Source: DASZIT01 sp036268775 (GTDB lineage Bacteria > Actinomycetota > Acidimicrobiia > Acidimicrobiales > RAAP-2). Taken from it: a stretch of DNA of 64,000 nucleotides. The notes beneath the pieces are model-generated. The model saw nothing but the letters and a program-made list of their open reading frames with translations. It was not told where the DNA came from and made no database searches. Location: the NCBI GenBank assembly GCA_036268775.1, contig DATATM010000030.1, forward strand, positions 1-64,000. Direction: 5' to 3'. Shown in pieces: positions 1 through 7,959 of the stretch. The position numbers and the translations under genes are program-made. Positions within the stretch are counted from its first letter, which is position 1. Each line of letters starts with the position of its first letter.

Positions 1-327
1 ATTCCCTTCCCGGCGGCGATGGAATTTCTGCTCTGCGCCGACCGGATCGGGGCGGACAAGGCCTTCGAGATGGGCCTGTTGAACGAGGTCACCACGCCCG
101 AGCTGTTGATGGAGCGGGCCAAGGACTACGCCCGCCGGATCGCCGCCAACGGCCCGCTGGCGGTCCGGAAGACCAAGGAGTCGGTGCTGCGGGGACTGGC
201 CACCGACATGCGGGAGGCTTACCGCATCGAGTCGGAGCTGGCCGGTGAGGTCTTCGGCAGCGAGGACGCCAAAGAGGGGCCGAAGGCGTTCGCGGAGAAG
301 CGGCCGCCGGTCTGGACCGGCCGGTAG
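1..327 (+). CDS. Enoyl-CoA hydratase/isomerase family protein, C-terminal part (runs off the window start)
   Basis: The reading frame is open from base 1, so the start lies outside the window and about 108 C-terminal residues are visible. The motif PAAMEFLLCADRIGADKAFE followed by GLLNEV is typical of the crotonase fold after the catalytic core; the tail has the usual long helices (ARRIAANGPLAVRKTKE) that pack in the trimer. Known family role: hydration or isomerisation of 2-enoyl-CoA in beta-oxidation-type pathways. The catalytic glutamates lie upstream of the window, so the exact activity cannot be judged. The ending in a basic KRPPVWTGR tail is common for actinobacterial members that modify acyl-CoA side chains. 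Confidence 0.93.
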   Translation: MPFPAAMEFLLCADRIGADKAFEMGLLNEVTTPELLMERAKDYARRIAANGPLAVRKTKESVLRGLATDMREAYRIESELAGEVFGSEDAKEGPKAFAEKRPPVWTGR

Positions 328-374
328 GCGGGATTCCGCCGTCGGCCCAGGTACCGACGAACTACCGTTCGAAG

Positions 375-794
375 ATGACCCTGGAACTGGTTCCCCTCTG
401 CACCCTCGACGTGACGTTGGCCGATCCGATCGTGGTCGGCGACTGTCCGGCCGGTCTCCGGCTCATCTATGAGGTCCTGGAGATGACGATGGAGGGGGAA
501 CGGCTCCAGGGCAAGATGCTGGGCCGGGCCGGTGCCGACTGGGTCACCGTCGCGGGGACGGTTGGGACTCTGGACGTCCGGTTCACCCTGGAGACCCACG
601 ACGGCGCCATCGTCTTCGTCTACTACCAGGGCCGGACCGATCTGAGCGGCGGGCCGGCCAACTCGCTCATCTACGTGGCCCCCAAGTTCGAGACCTCCGA
701 CCCCCGCTACCTCTGGCTCAACGCCGTCCAGGCGGTGGGCAAAGGAGACCTCAACGGCAGCCAACTCCACTACGAGTGGTGCGAGGTCCGCTGA
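375..794 (+). CDS. DUF3237 (UPF0311) family protein
   Basis: This 139-residue protein is a single compact beta-rich domain, the usual length for DUF3237. Recognisable stretches are the opening LELVPLCTLDVTL, a central DVRFTLETHDGAIVFVYYQG, and the closing YLWLNAVQAVGKG, which matches the family ending W-N-ring/turn-G. No catalytic function is established for the family; members often sit beside acyl-CoA or aromatic degradation genes, as here directly after an enoyl-CoA hydratase (47 bases apart, same strand). The start has only a weak ribosome site, but no earlier in-frame start fits the family length. Confidence 0.85.
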   Translation: MTLELVPLCTLDVTLADPIVVGDCPAGLRLIYEVLEMTMEGERLQGKMLGRAGADWVTVAGTVGTLDVRFTLETHDGAIVFVYYQGRTDLSGGPANSLIYVAPKFETSDPRYLWLNAVQAVGKGDLNGSQLHYEWCEVR

Positions 795-842
795 GGAACA
801 ACCCACCTCCGCGCCGAAATGGAGCGGTCGCTACTCCGCTCG

Positions 843-1379
843 TCACTCCGGAAGCGCGAAGCTGGCCAACGGGGTGTAGCGGGGACCCTGGTCGGTGAGC
901 CGGGAGGCCACCAGGTCGAAGGAACTGGCGTCGAAGGCGGCGGCGAAGGGGATCCCGGCCAGGGCCTGCCGTTGGGAGGCGCCCTCCCGACGGCCCTTCG
1001 ACCGGGCGAGGGTGAGATGGCCCTGGAATGCCGGCACTCGGTCGCCGGCATCGGGTACCACCGCAAGAGTCGCCACCCGCACGGCACCGGCCAGCTCATC
1101 GAGGCCCTCCACCGGAATCTGCAGGACCCGACCACCACCGAACCAGGCCGTGCTCGGACCGAGCCGGCACCGGACGGCGCCGTGCATGCTGGCGGCGGCA
1201 CGTCCGAGCGCGTCGGACAACTCGGGCACCCTGTCGTCGTCGACCTGACCGAGGAACCGGAGGGTGATGTGCCACTGCTCCGGCCCCACCACTCGGAGAC
1301 CCACCCCGGATCCCAGATCCAAGGCGGACAGACGGCTCCGCGTCGATTCGTCGGGCCACACCGCCACGAACAACCTCAC
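843..1379 (-). CDS. thpR: RNA 2',3'-cyclic phosphodiesterase (ThpR/LigT family)
   Basis: The 178-residue protein has the two H-x-T motifs that define the 2H phosphoesterase superfamily: HITL (His37) and HLTL (His121). It opens with RLFVAVWPDE, the standard first strand of LigT/ThpR. Family knowledge: these enzymes hydrolyse RNA 2',3'-cyclic phosphates to 2'-phosphates and may act in tRNA or RNA end metabolism; they are cytosolic and about 180 residues long, so this is full length. The start is a GTG. It is convergent with the DUF3237 gene. Confidence 0.92.
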   Translation of the reverse strand: MRLFVAVWPDESTRSRLSALDLGSGVGLRVVGPEQWHITLRFLGQVDDDRVPELSDALGRAAASMHGAVRCRLGPSTAWFGGGRVLQIPVEGLDELAGAVRVATLAVVPDAGDRVPAFQGHLTLARSKGRREGASQRQALAGIPFAAAFDASSFDLVASRLTDQGPRYTPLASFALPE

Positions 1380-1631
1380 AACCCAGTGTGGCCCAGGGTC
1401 GACCGACGCGCCTCATGACCCATGGGCCGGCCAAGTTCGGACATCGACACCGCCACTAGGCAACTCCAGGCCGACCGGGGCCCGCCGCGGACTGCTTCGG
1501 CGCCGGCAATCACCGAATTGCCCGTCGACGGTGTCGATCTGCATCGCCGTGGGTAGGAACATCTCGGCGAGTTGCACCAAGGTCAAGCGCCGGCGGTCGA
1601 GGGGCGACCGGACCACTCGGGGAGGTTGGCC

Positions 1632-4600
1632 ATGCAGGGCAGGAATGACCGGGCCGGAGGTCATTGGCACCTCGGAATCGTCGTCGTCGCCGTCGCACTC
1701 GTCGTGGTCGCCGGCACCCTGGTGGCAGGACCGTTATCGCCCGCCCAGCCCGCCGGTGCGGTGCCCACCATTCAACCGAAGGCGTCTCCCGGCGGCGGCC
1801 TGACCCTGCAGAACGGGCAGATCTCCTTCACCGCCTTCTATTGCCGCGGCAAGGGAGTCCGGCCGGGGGCGACCCAGACCTACACGGTCCCGGCCAACAC
1901 CCACAGCGTCTACGTCGATGCGGTCGGGGGGGCGGGTCAGACCCCCAACCCGAATCAGACCGGCTACGGAGGGCAGGCCGGCGAGGTGACCGGCGGATTG
2001 AACGTGACCCCCGGCGAGAAGCTGCCGGTGGACGTCGGCTGTCAGGGCTCCAGCGGGGGCGGGCCGTCGGCCTTCGCTCCCGGCGGTGCCCGGGGGAAGG
2101 GGGATTCCGGGGTCACGCCCTGCTGCTACTTCGACTCCTACTCGGGCGGGGGTGGGGGCGGCGCCTCTGCGGTGTTGACGCCGAACCGGGCCCCCCTGGT
2201 GGTGGCCGGTGGCGGTGGAGGAGCCGCCGGCGACGGCGGTAGCTGCGTCAGGTACGACATCGTCGTCACGGTGTTCGAGTGCGACAACGGACCGGACGGG
2301 GACGGAGGAAACGGGGGGTACGGCGACAGTTCGGGAACCGACAGCAGCGGGGGGATCGGTACCGGGAACCCGAACCCGGCGGCGGCCGACGGCGACAACT
2401 GCCCGGCCGCCGGAGGGGTGGCGGTGGCCGGGCAGAAGGGACAGGATCTGGTGCTGTCGGGGCCCCTCAACCAGCAAGGAACCCTCCAAGGTGCGGGGGG
2501 TGCGGGAGGCGGTGGAGGCGGCGGCTACAGCGGGCCCGGCATCGGCGGCGGCGCCTGTGGGGGCTCCGCCGGTGGGCAGAACCCGGATTTCGGCTCCAAT
2601 ACCGTACGCGTCTACTCCTTCCCGGCAGGCAACGGTGGCGGTGGCGGCGCCTCCTGGGCCAGCGGCTCGGTCGACTCACCGACCACCGACCTTGCCGATG
2701 TCGGCGGTGACGGCTTCGTCCTGTTCATCACCTCGGCCGACGGGGTGCGGAAGCACAACTTCAACTATGCCGGCAGCAGGTCCCAATACTTCTGCGTCCC
2801 CGACGGCGTCGACGAGCTGTTCGTCGACGCGATGGGCGGAGCCGGGGCCGGGGCCGGCTCCGGTTTCCACGGAATCGGCAACGGCGGCGCCGGGGCCGGC
2901 GTCCAGGCTGTCGTCCCGGTCGCCGAACGGACCCAACTGCAGGTGCTGGCCGGTGAGTTCGGTCACGGGGGCGGAGGATTCGGCGCCGGCCACGGCGGAA
3001 GCCACGGAATATCGGACGACGAAAAGACCGGAGCCGGGGGCGGAGGATCCAGCGGGCTCTTCTCGACCACCGAGGAATGCGGGGCGAAGTTCAACCACAA
3101 CAAACCCAGCGGCCGGACAACCCTGGTGGTGGCCGGAGGCGGCGGCGGTGGCGGCGGCAACGGGGGCGGGACCGGTGGCGGCAATGGCGGCACCGGTGGC
3201 ACCCCTCAGGGCGGAAACGGGCAAGCCGGGAGCGGGTACACCGGCGGCAACCCGGGCGGCTGCGGCGGCGTGCCCATCGGCGGCCAGCCGGTCAATTGCG
3301 GTGAGGCACCGAACGGGTCGACCCGGGGCGGGGACGGGACCCACGCCAACACCGGTGGAGGCGGGGGAGGCGGTGGAGGCGGGTACCTCGGCGGGGGCAA
3401 GGGCCGGGGTGCGGCCGGCGGTACCGACGGCGGGGGGAGCGGCGGGGGCGGTGGCGCCTCCTACGTGACGAGCCACACCCCCCAGGCGCCGCACTACTAC
3501 CTGGGGCCCCCGGGGAACCTGTCCAACCACGACCATCTCGACGACGGGCACATCGACCTGGTCGTCCCGGTTCCCACCCACCGCAGCCAGGTCCAGGTGG
3601 TCTCCGGGGACAAACAGAGCGCCTACCCGGGACAGCCGTTCTCCGCGCCCCTGATCGCCCGGTATGTGGACGCCATCAACGGCCCCCAGGGCAGGGTGCC
3701 GGTCATCCTCCAGCTGGACCCGAGCAACGGTGGCCCGGCGGCGGTGTTCCCCAACGGGAAGAGCTCGATCCAGCTCACCACCAACCAGCAGGGACTGGTC
3801 AGCACCACCCTGACCTCGGTGAAGGCCGGCACCGCCCATCGGGCCGCCGGGGCGTTCAAGGTCGACGCCTACGCCGCCAACGATCCCGCCCACCTGATCA
3901 CCGCGGCCAACTTCGTCCTCCACAACTCCGCGCTCCCGACCACGGTGACCCTGACCTCCAGCTCCCCCGACAACTCCCCCATCAACGGGCAGCCATTCCA
4001 TGTCATGGCTCAGGTGGCGGTGTCCCCGGGGATCCACAACACCTGGGGGACGCCGACCGGCACCGTGCAGTTCTCCGTCGACCAGAGGCCACTCGGTGCC
4101 CCGGTCCCGTTGGACGCCGGCGGGACCGCCGCCTCGACGGCCATCGGCTCGCTCGGGGCCGGAACCCACTTCATCATGGCCACCTACTCCGGTGACGCCT
4201 CCCATCAGCTGTACGAGCCCGGTTCCGGGGTGCTCCCCCAGGTCGTCACCGCCGCCCGGCTGGCCAACGTCCAGCTGTCGTCATCCAACCCCAGCGCCGT
4301 CGACGGGCAGATGGCTACCTACACCGCCACCGTGACCCCGAGCACCGCCGGGGTTGCCGCCCCGGGTGCCCCCGGCAGCCCCCGCCCGAGCGGGACGGTG
4401 CGGTTCTCGCTGGACGGCACCCCCTTCGGTGCTCCGGTGGCCTTGGCCGCCAACGGGACTGCGGTCTCCGTGGCGGTTCCCTTGGCCATCAACCGGAAGG
4501 TCCAGCGGGGCAGACAGGCTCACCAGGTCTCCGCCACCTACTCCGGCAACACCGTCTTCAAGGGGGGGACGGCGTTGTATTCCCAGTACGTACGGTGGTC

Positions 4601-4985
4601 GACCACCCTGTCGACGACATCGTCCCAGCCGGTGATCAGTGGCACCCAGACAACCCAATTCACCACCGCCATCGAGGGAAGCTGGCCACGGTTCACGTTC
4701 CCGGCCCATACCGGCACCATGCAGCTGGTGGCCGACGGCAAGCCGCTGGGCTCGCCCTTCCCGGTCACCGACTTGTCGACGGTCTCGCCCCCAGTGATCG
4801 CCGAGCAGTTCGAAACCGGGGCCATCTTCATCACCGTGCTCTACTCCGGTGACGACAACTACGGGCCGGCCGTCAGCCCGATCATCGTCCAACGGGCCAA
4901 CTCGATCGCGGGGCTGAGCCCGCCGACCACCGGCGCCGGCACTACCACCACCACCCCGTCCCGCCCATTGGTCCCCGGCGGGTGA
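1632..4985 (+). CDS. Large secreted glycine-rich protein with C-terminal Ig-like repeats
   Basis: I chose the ATG at 1632 over the one at 1572 because a GGGGAGG site lies just upstream, giving 1117 residues. Residues about 12-32 form a hydrophobic signal or anchor segment ending near a PAGA cleavage-like site. Two glycine-rich domains follow (about 65-375 and 380-680), each opening with a TYTVPANTHSVYVDAVGG or FCVPDGVDELFVDAMGG strand pair, as in ALK/LTK-type glycine-rich domains of bacterial surface proteins. From about 700 to 1080 come four Ig-like repeats of the Big_3_5 type (GTVQFSVD...LG.PV.L...G.A....L..GTH.I.ATYSGD). The tail is Thr-rich and ends LVPGG without an LPXTG sorting signal. 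It is probably an exported surface or matrix protein; its ligand is unknown. It stands alone between convergent neighbours. Confidence 0.9.
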   Translation: MQGRNDRAGGHWHLGIVVVAVALVVVAGTLVAGPLSPAQPAGAVPTIQPKASPGGGLTLQNGQISFTAFYCRGKGVRPGATQTYTVPANTHSVYVDAVGGAGQTPNPNQTGYGGQAGEVTGGLNVTPGEKLPVDVGCQGSSGGGPSAFAPGGARGKGDSGVTPCCYFDSYSGGGGGGASAVLTPNRAPLVVAGGGGGAAGDGGSCVRYDIVVTVFECDNGPDGDGGNGGYGDSSGTDSSGGIGTGNPNPAAADGDNCPAAGGVAVAGQKGQDLVLSGPLNQQGTLQGAGGAGGGGGGGYSGPGIGGGACGGSAGGQNPDFGSNTVRVYSFPAGNGGGGGASWASGSVDSPTTDLADVGGDGFVLFITSADGVRKHNFNYAGSRSQYFCVPDGVDELFVDAMGGAGAGAGSGFHGIGNGGAGAGVQAVVPVAERTQLQVLAGEFGHGGGGFGAGHGGSHGISDDEKTGAGGGGSSGLFSTTEECGAKFNHNKPSGRTTLVVAGGGGGGGGNGGGTGGGNGGTGGTPQGGNGQAGSGYTGGNPGGCGGVPIGGQPVNCGEAPNGSTRGGDGTHANTGGGGGGGGGGYLGGGKGRGAAGGTDGGGSGGGGGASYVTSHTPQAPHYYLGPPGNLSNHDHLDDGHIDLVVPVPTHRSQVQVVSGDKQSAYPGQPFSAPLIARYVDAINGPQGRVPVILQLDPSNGGPAAVFPNGKSSIQLTTNQQGLVSTTLTSVKAGTAHRAAGAFKVDAYAANDPAHLITAANFVLHNSALPTTVTLTSSSPDNSPINGQPFHVMAQVAVSPGIHNTWGTPTGTVQFSVDQRPLGAPVPLDAGGTAASTAIGSLGAGTHFIMATYSGDASHQLYEPGSGVLPQVVTAARLANVQLSSSNPSAVDGQMATYTATVTPSTAGVAAPGAPGSPRPSGTVRFSLDGTPFGAPVALAANGTAVSVAVPLAINRKVQRGRQAHQVSATYSGNTVFKGGTALYSQYVRWSTTLSTTSSQPVISGTQTTQFTTAIEGSWPRFTFPAHTGTMQLVADGKPLGSPFPVTDLSTVSPPVIAEQFETGAIFITVLYSGDDNYGPAVSPIIVQRANSIAGLSPPTTGAGTTTTTPSRPLVPGG

Positions 4986-5003
4986 GGCAGGCCGGCCAGA
5001 AAC

Positions 5004-6197
5004 TCAGGACAGGCGCTCGATGACGGTGGCGTTGGCCTGGCCGCCACCCTCGCACATCGTCTGAAAGCCGTAGCGGCCGCCGGTGGCCTCCAGGTGGTTG
5101 AGCATCGTCCCGAGGATGCGCACCCCGCTCGCCCCCAGCGGATGGCCGATGGCGATGGCCCCGCCGCGGGGATTGAACAACTCCGGATCGGGGTCGAATG
5201 CCTTCATCCACATCAGGGCGATGGCGGCGAAGGCCTCGTTGCACTCGATGGCGTCGAAGTCGGCGATCTTCATGCCGGAGCGCTCGAGCAGGCGATGGGT
5301 CACCGGCACCGGCGCCGACAGCACGATGGCGGCGTCCTCGGCCGCCACCGCGAAGTGGGCGAAGCGGGCCCGGATGGGGAGACCCAGGGCTTCGGCCACC
5401 GATCGGTCGGCGATGAGCATGGCCGCCGCCCCGTCGGTGATCTGCGATGAGTTCCCGGCGGTGATGTCGAGGGCGGTCTCCGGCTCCCAGCTCTGGGCCG
5501 GGGCCAGGCCGGCCAGCGATTGGAGAGAGCCGTTCCGGCGGATCCCCTCGTCGGCCTCCAGCCGGGCCCCGGAGAACGAGCCGTCCTCGTTCTTGATGGG
5601 GACGGGGACCGTCTCCCGGGCAAAGTGACCGGAGTCGGTGGACAGCGCCGCCCGCCGGTGACTCTCCAGGGAGAAGGCGTCCATCTCCTCCCGGGTGACC
5701 CCCCACCGGTCCGCCAGCACCTGGGCCACCCGGAACTGGGCCCAGAGCCGCCCGTCGATCGCCTCCAGGAACGACGGCGGGAATGGGCCGGTGCCGCCGC
5801 GGGCATTGGAGGCGAGAGGAACCCGGCTCATGACCTCCACCCCGCAGGCGATGGCCAGGTCGTAGTGGCCGGCCACCACCCCGGCGGCGGCGAAGTGAGC
5901 CGCCTGCTGGGACGATCCGCACTGCCGGTCCACGGTGGTGGCCGGCACCGTCTGGGGCAGACCGGCCGCCACCCACCCGTTGCGGGTGACGTTGGTGCTC
6001 TGCTCCCCGGCCTGGGTGACGCAACCGCCGATCACGTCGTCGACCCGCTCAGGGTCGACGCCGGTGCGCTGCACCAACTCGGTGAGGGCGAAGGCGAGCA
6101 GGTCGACCGGGTGCCAGTTGGCGAGGGCGCCGTTGCGCTTCCCGAAGGTGGTGCGCACCACGTCGACGATGACCGCCTCGCGACCGTTGCTGACCAT
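5004..6197 (-). CDS. Acetyl-CoA acetyltransferase (thiolase family)
   Basis: A full-length thiolase of 397 residues. The nucleophilic cysteine is in DRQCGSSQQA (Cys93), the His of the second active-site motif is in AIGHPLGASG (about residue 352), and the third motif CEGGGQANA (Cys about 382) is intact, so it should be active. Thiolases cleave 3-ketoacyl-CoA with CoA or condense two acetyl-CoA. A GAGGAG ribosome site precedes the ATG. It is divergent from the ABC importer lipoprotein gene, and a candidate TetR-type operator lies in the 326-base gap between them, supporting a role in a regulated degradation pathway rather than in storage. Substrate chain length cannot be read from sequence. Confidence 0.95.
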   Translation of the reverse strand: MVSNGREAVIVDVVRTTFGKRNGALANWHPVDLLAFALTELVQRTGVDPERVDDVIGGCVTQAGEQSTNVTRNGWVAAGLPQTVPATTVDRQCGSSQQAAHFAAAGVVAGHYDLAIACGVEVMSRVPLASNARGGTGPFPPSFLEAIDGRLWAQFRVAQVLADRWGVTREEMDAFSLESHRRAALSTDSGHFARETVPVPIKNEDGSFSGARLEADEGIRRNGSLQSLAGLAPAQSWEPETALDITAGNSSQITDGAAAMLIADRSVAEALGLPIRARFAHFAVAAEDAAIVLSAPVPVTHRLLERSGMKIADFDAIECNEAFAAIALMWMKAFDPDPELFNPRGGAIAIGHPLGASGVRILGTMLNHLEATGGRYGFQTMCEGGGQANATVIERLS

Positions 6198-6352
6198 GTC
6201 GGCTCCTCTCGTCCTTCATCAATCCGACCATCATCGGCCCGAGTTTCGGGGACAACCGCTGGTCACCCCGGATCCGCCTTACGACGGTGTCGGGCGGTCG
6301 GTGGGCCCCGGCGTTTGGTCTGTTCACCTGGCCAATCACCGGCCTACCAATG

Positions 6353-6368
6353 CCTGACACGCGTATCA
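6353..6368 (+). promoter_or_regulatory. Candidate TetR-type operator, degenerate copy
   Basis: CCTGACACGCGTATCA shares the left arm CCTGACAC and the right TCA, at the same spacing, with the palindromes at 13368-13384 and 21466-21485. It lies in the gap between the divergent thiolase and importer genes, the only remaining content of that 326-base stretch apart from the ribosome sites. It is the weakest of the three copies. Confidence 0.4.
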
Positions 6369-6523
6369 TAGAACGGACCCGCGAAGCGAGGTACAGTGCA
6401 TCTCCATGCCGTGAGGACCGGCAAACGGTGACGTCACGACGCGCCGCCCGCTGGACCTCGGGGAGAGGCAAGATGGTGCCGGTTCGCACCCTTGGGTGCG
6501 TCGAGGTGAGGGACAGGGGGAGC

Positions 6524-7861
6524 ATGCGAGACATGACGAGGACCACCACGCGGATGGCCGGGGCCGCCACTGCCGCACTACTGGCCGCCGGACTCCTGGC
6601 CAGTTGTTCCAGCCCGGGAACCACCGCGTCGTCCAGCACCACCACCACCGCGCCCGCTTCGACCTCCACCTCGGGAGGTCCGGCCGGATCGACCATCGTG
6701 GTGGGTGCCATCTCCACCCTCACCGGCTCCATCGCCGCCGACTTCGACGCCTTCTCCCCCGGGATGCAGGCCTACTTCCAGGCGGTGAACGCCGCCGGGG
6801 GGATCAACGGGCACAAGTTCGCCTTCAGCCAAAACCTGGACGACGGCTCCAATCCAAGTCAGTTCACCCAGTTGACCCACACCCTCCTCGACCAGGACCA
6901 TGTCTTCGCGGTGGGGGTCTCGACCTTCTTCTTCAGTCCGGCCCTCTACGCCCAGTCGGGCGTTCCGACGTTCGGCTACAACGTGTCGGGGAACTGGAAC
7001 GGACCGCCCAACCTGTTTGCCGCCGGGGGCTCCATCCAGGACTACGACGCCGGTGCCGCTCCGGTGGCCTGGTTGCTGAAGCAGACAAACGCCAAGTCGG
7101 TGGCGTTGATCAGCTACGGCTCGGCCATCACCTCGTCGTACAACGCCTGCAACGCCGACGCCAACAACCTGCAGAAGGCCGGCATCAAGGTGAGCTACAC
7201 CGACCTCTCGGCCAGCCTGGGCGGCAACTACACCCCGGCCGTCCAGAAAATGCAGCAGACCGGGACCGATTTCGTGGTCAGCTGCATGCAGTCCTCCGAC
7301 AACATCACCCTGGCCCGGGCTCTCCAGCAATACAACCTGAAGGTCCACCAACTGTGGCTCAACGGCTACGACCAGTCGCTGCTGACTCAGTACAGCAGCC
7401 TGATGCAGGGCGTCTACATCAATGTGAACGGCAACGTCCCCTTCCAGGTGACGACGACCTACCCCGGCGTCTACCCGGGGATGGCGGCCTACCTCACCGC
7501 CATGCAGAAATACCAGCCCAATTTCGTCAGCTCGGACCAGGCCCTGCAAGGCTGGGAGTCCGCGGCGTTGTTGGGGGCCGGGATCCAGAAAGCCGGCGCC
7601 AATGTGACCCAGGCGAACGTCATCGCCCAGATCAACTCGCTGACCAACTTCACCGCCGGCGGCCTGAGCGCCACCACCGACTGGACCAAGGTGCACACCA
7701 CCCAGACGTTCCCGGCCTGCTCGGCTGACGTGGTGGTCAAGGGCTCCAAGTTCGTGCCGGTGGCCAGCACCGGCCACCAGGTGTTCGAGTGCTTCGCTCA
7801 GAACGTGAACCTGAAGAACCCGGTGCTGGCAACGCCGCCGGTCGGGACCCCAGGGACGTGA
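6524..7861 (+). CDS. Branched-chain-amino-acid-type ABC transporter substrate-binding lipoprotein
   Basis: The start at ATG 6524 follows an AGGGGGAGC site and gives a standard lipoprotein signal: charged MRDMTRTTTR, a hydrophobic stretch, and the lipobox LLASC (Cys about residue 27). A Thr/Ser-rich linker leads to a type I periplasmic-binding (Peripla_BP_6/LivK-like) fold opening IVVGAISTLTGSIAAD and continuing QAYFQAVNAAGGINGHKF. About 445 residues in total. It captures the solute outside the membrane and feeds the fused permease encoded 98 bases downstream. The ligand is unknown; family members bind amino acids, but beside a thiolase and CoA-transferase an organic or aromatic acid is equally possible. 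Confidence 0.93.
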   Translation: MRDMTRTTTRMAGAATAALLAAGLLASCSSPGTTASSSTTTTAPASTSTSGGPAGSTIVVGAISTLTGSIAADFDAFSPGMQAYFQAVNAAGGINGHKFAFSQNLDDGSNPSQFTQLTHTLLDQDHVFAVGVSTFFFSPALYAQSGVPTFGYNVSGNWNGPPNLFAAGGSIQDYDAGAAPVAWLLKQTNAKSVALISYGSAITSSYNACNADANNLQKAGIKVSYTDLSASLGGNYTPAVQKMQQTGTDFVVSCMQSSDNITLARALQQYNLKVHQLWLNGYDQSLLTQYSSLMQGVYINVNGNVPFQVTTTYPGVYPGMAAYLTAMQKYQPNFVSSDQALQGWESAALLGAGIQKAGANVTQANVIAQINSLTNFTAGGLSATTDWTKVHTTQTFPACSADVVVKGSKFVPVASTGHQVFECFAQNVNLKNPVLATPPVGTPGT

Positions 7862-7959
7862 CCCTCGCCGGCAGCCAGCGGCTCTCCTGGAGAGGTCGGA
7901 TCCGGGGCGGCATGTGCCCCCCGGCGTGCGCTCGCGTCGCCGCGTAGGTCCGTCGGAGC

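Noticed and set aside
1442..1540. CATCGACACCG and CGGTGTCGATC as an inverted pair before the glycine-rich gene, a possible riboswitch
   Set aside because: The arms are 80 bases apart and no known riboswitch core is visible; one such pair is expected by chance in this GC-rich DNA.
2138..4205. Several long open frames on the minus strand and other frames across the glycine-rich gene
   Set aside because: They are shadows of the GC-rich Gly/Ala codons; their products are Pro/Arg/Gly runs without any fold, and the plus-frame protein has a signal segment and domains.
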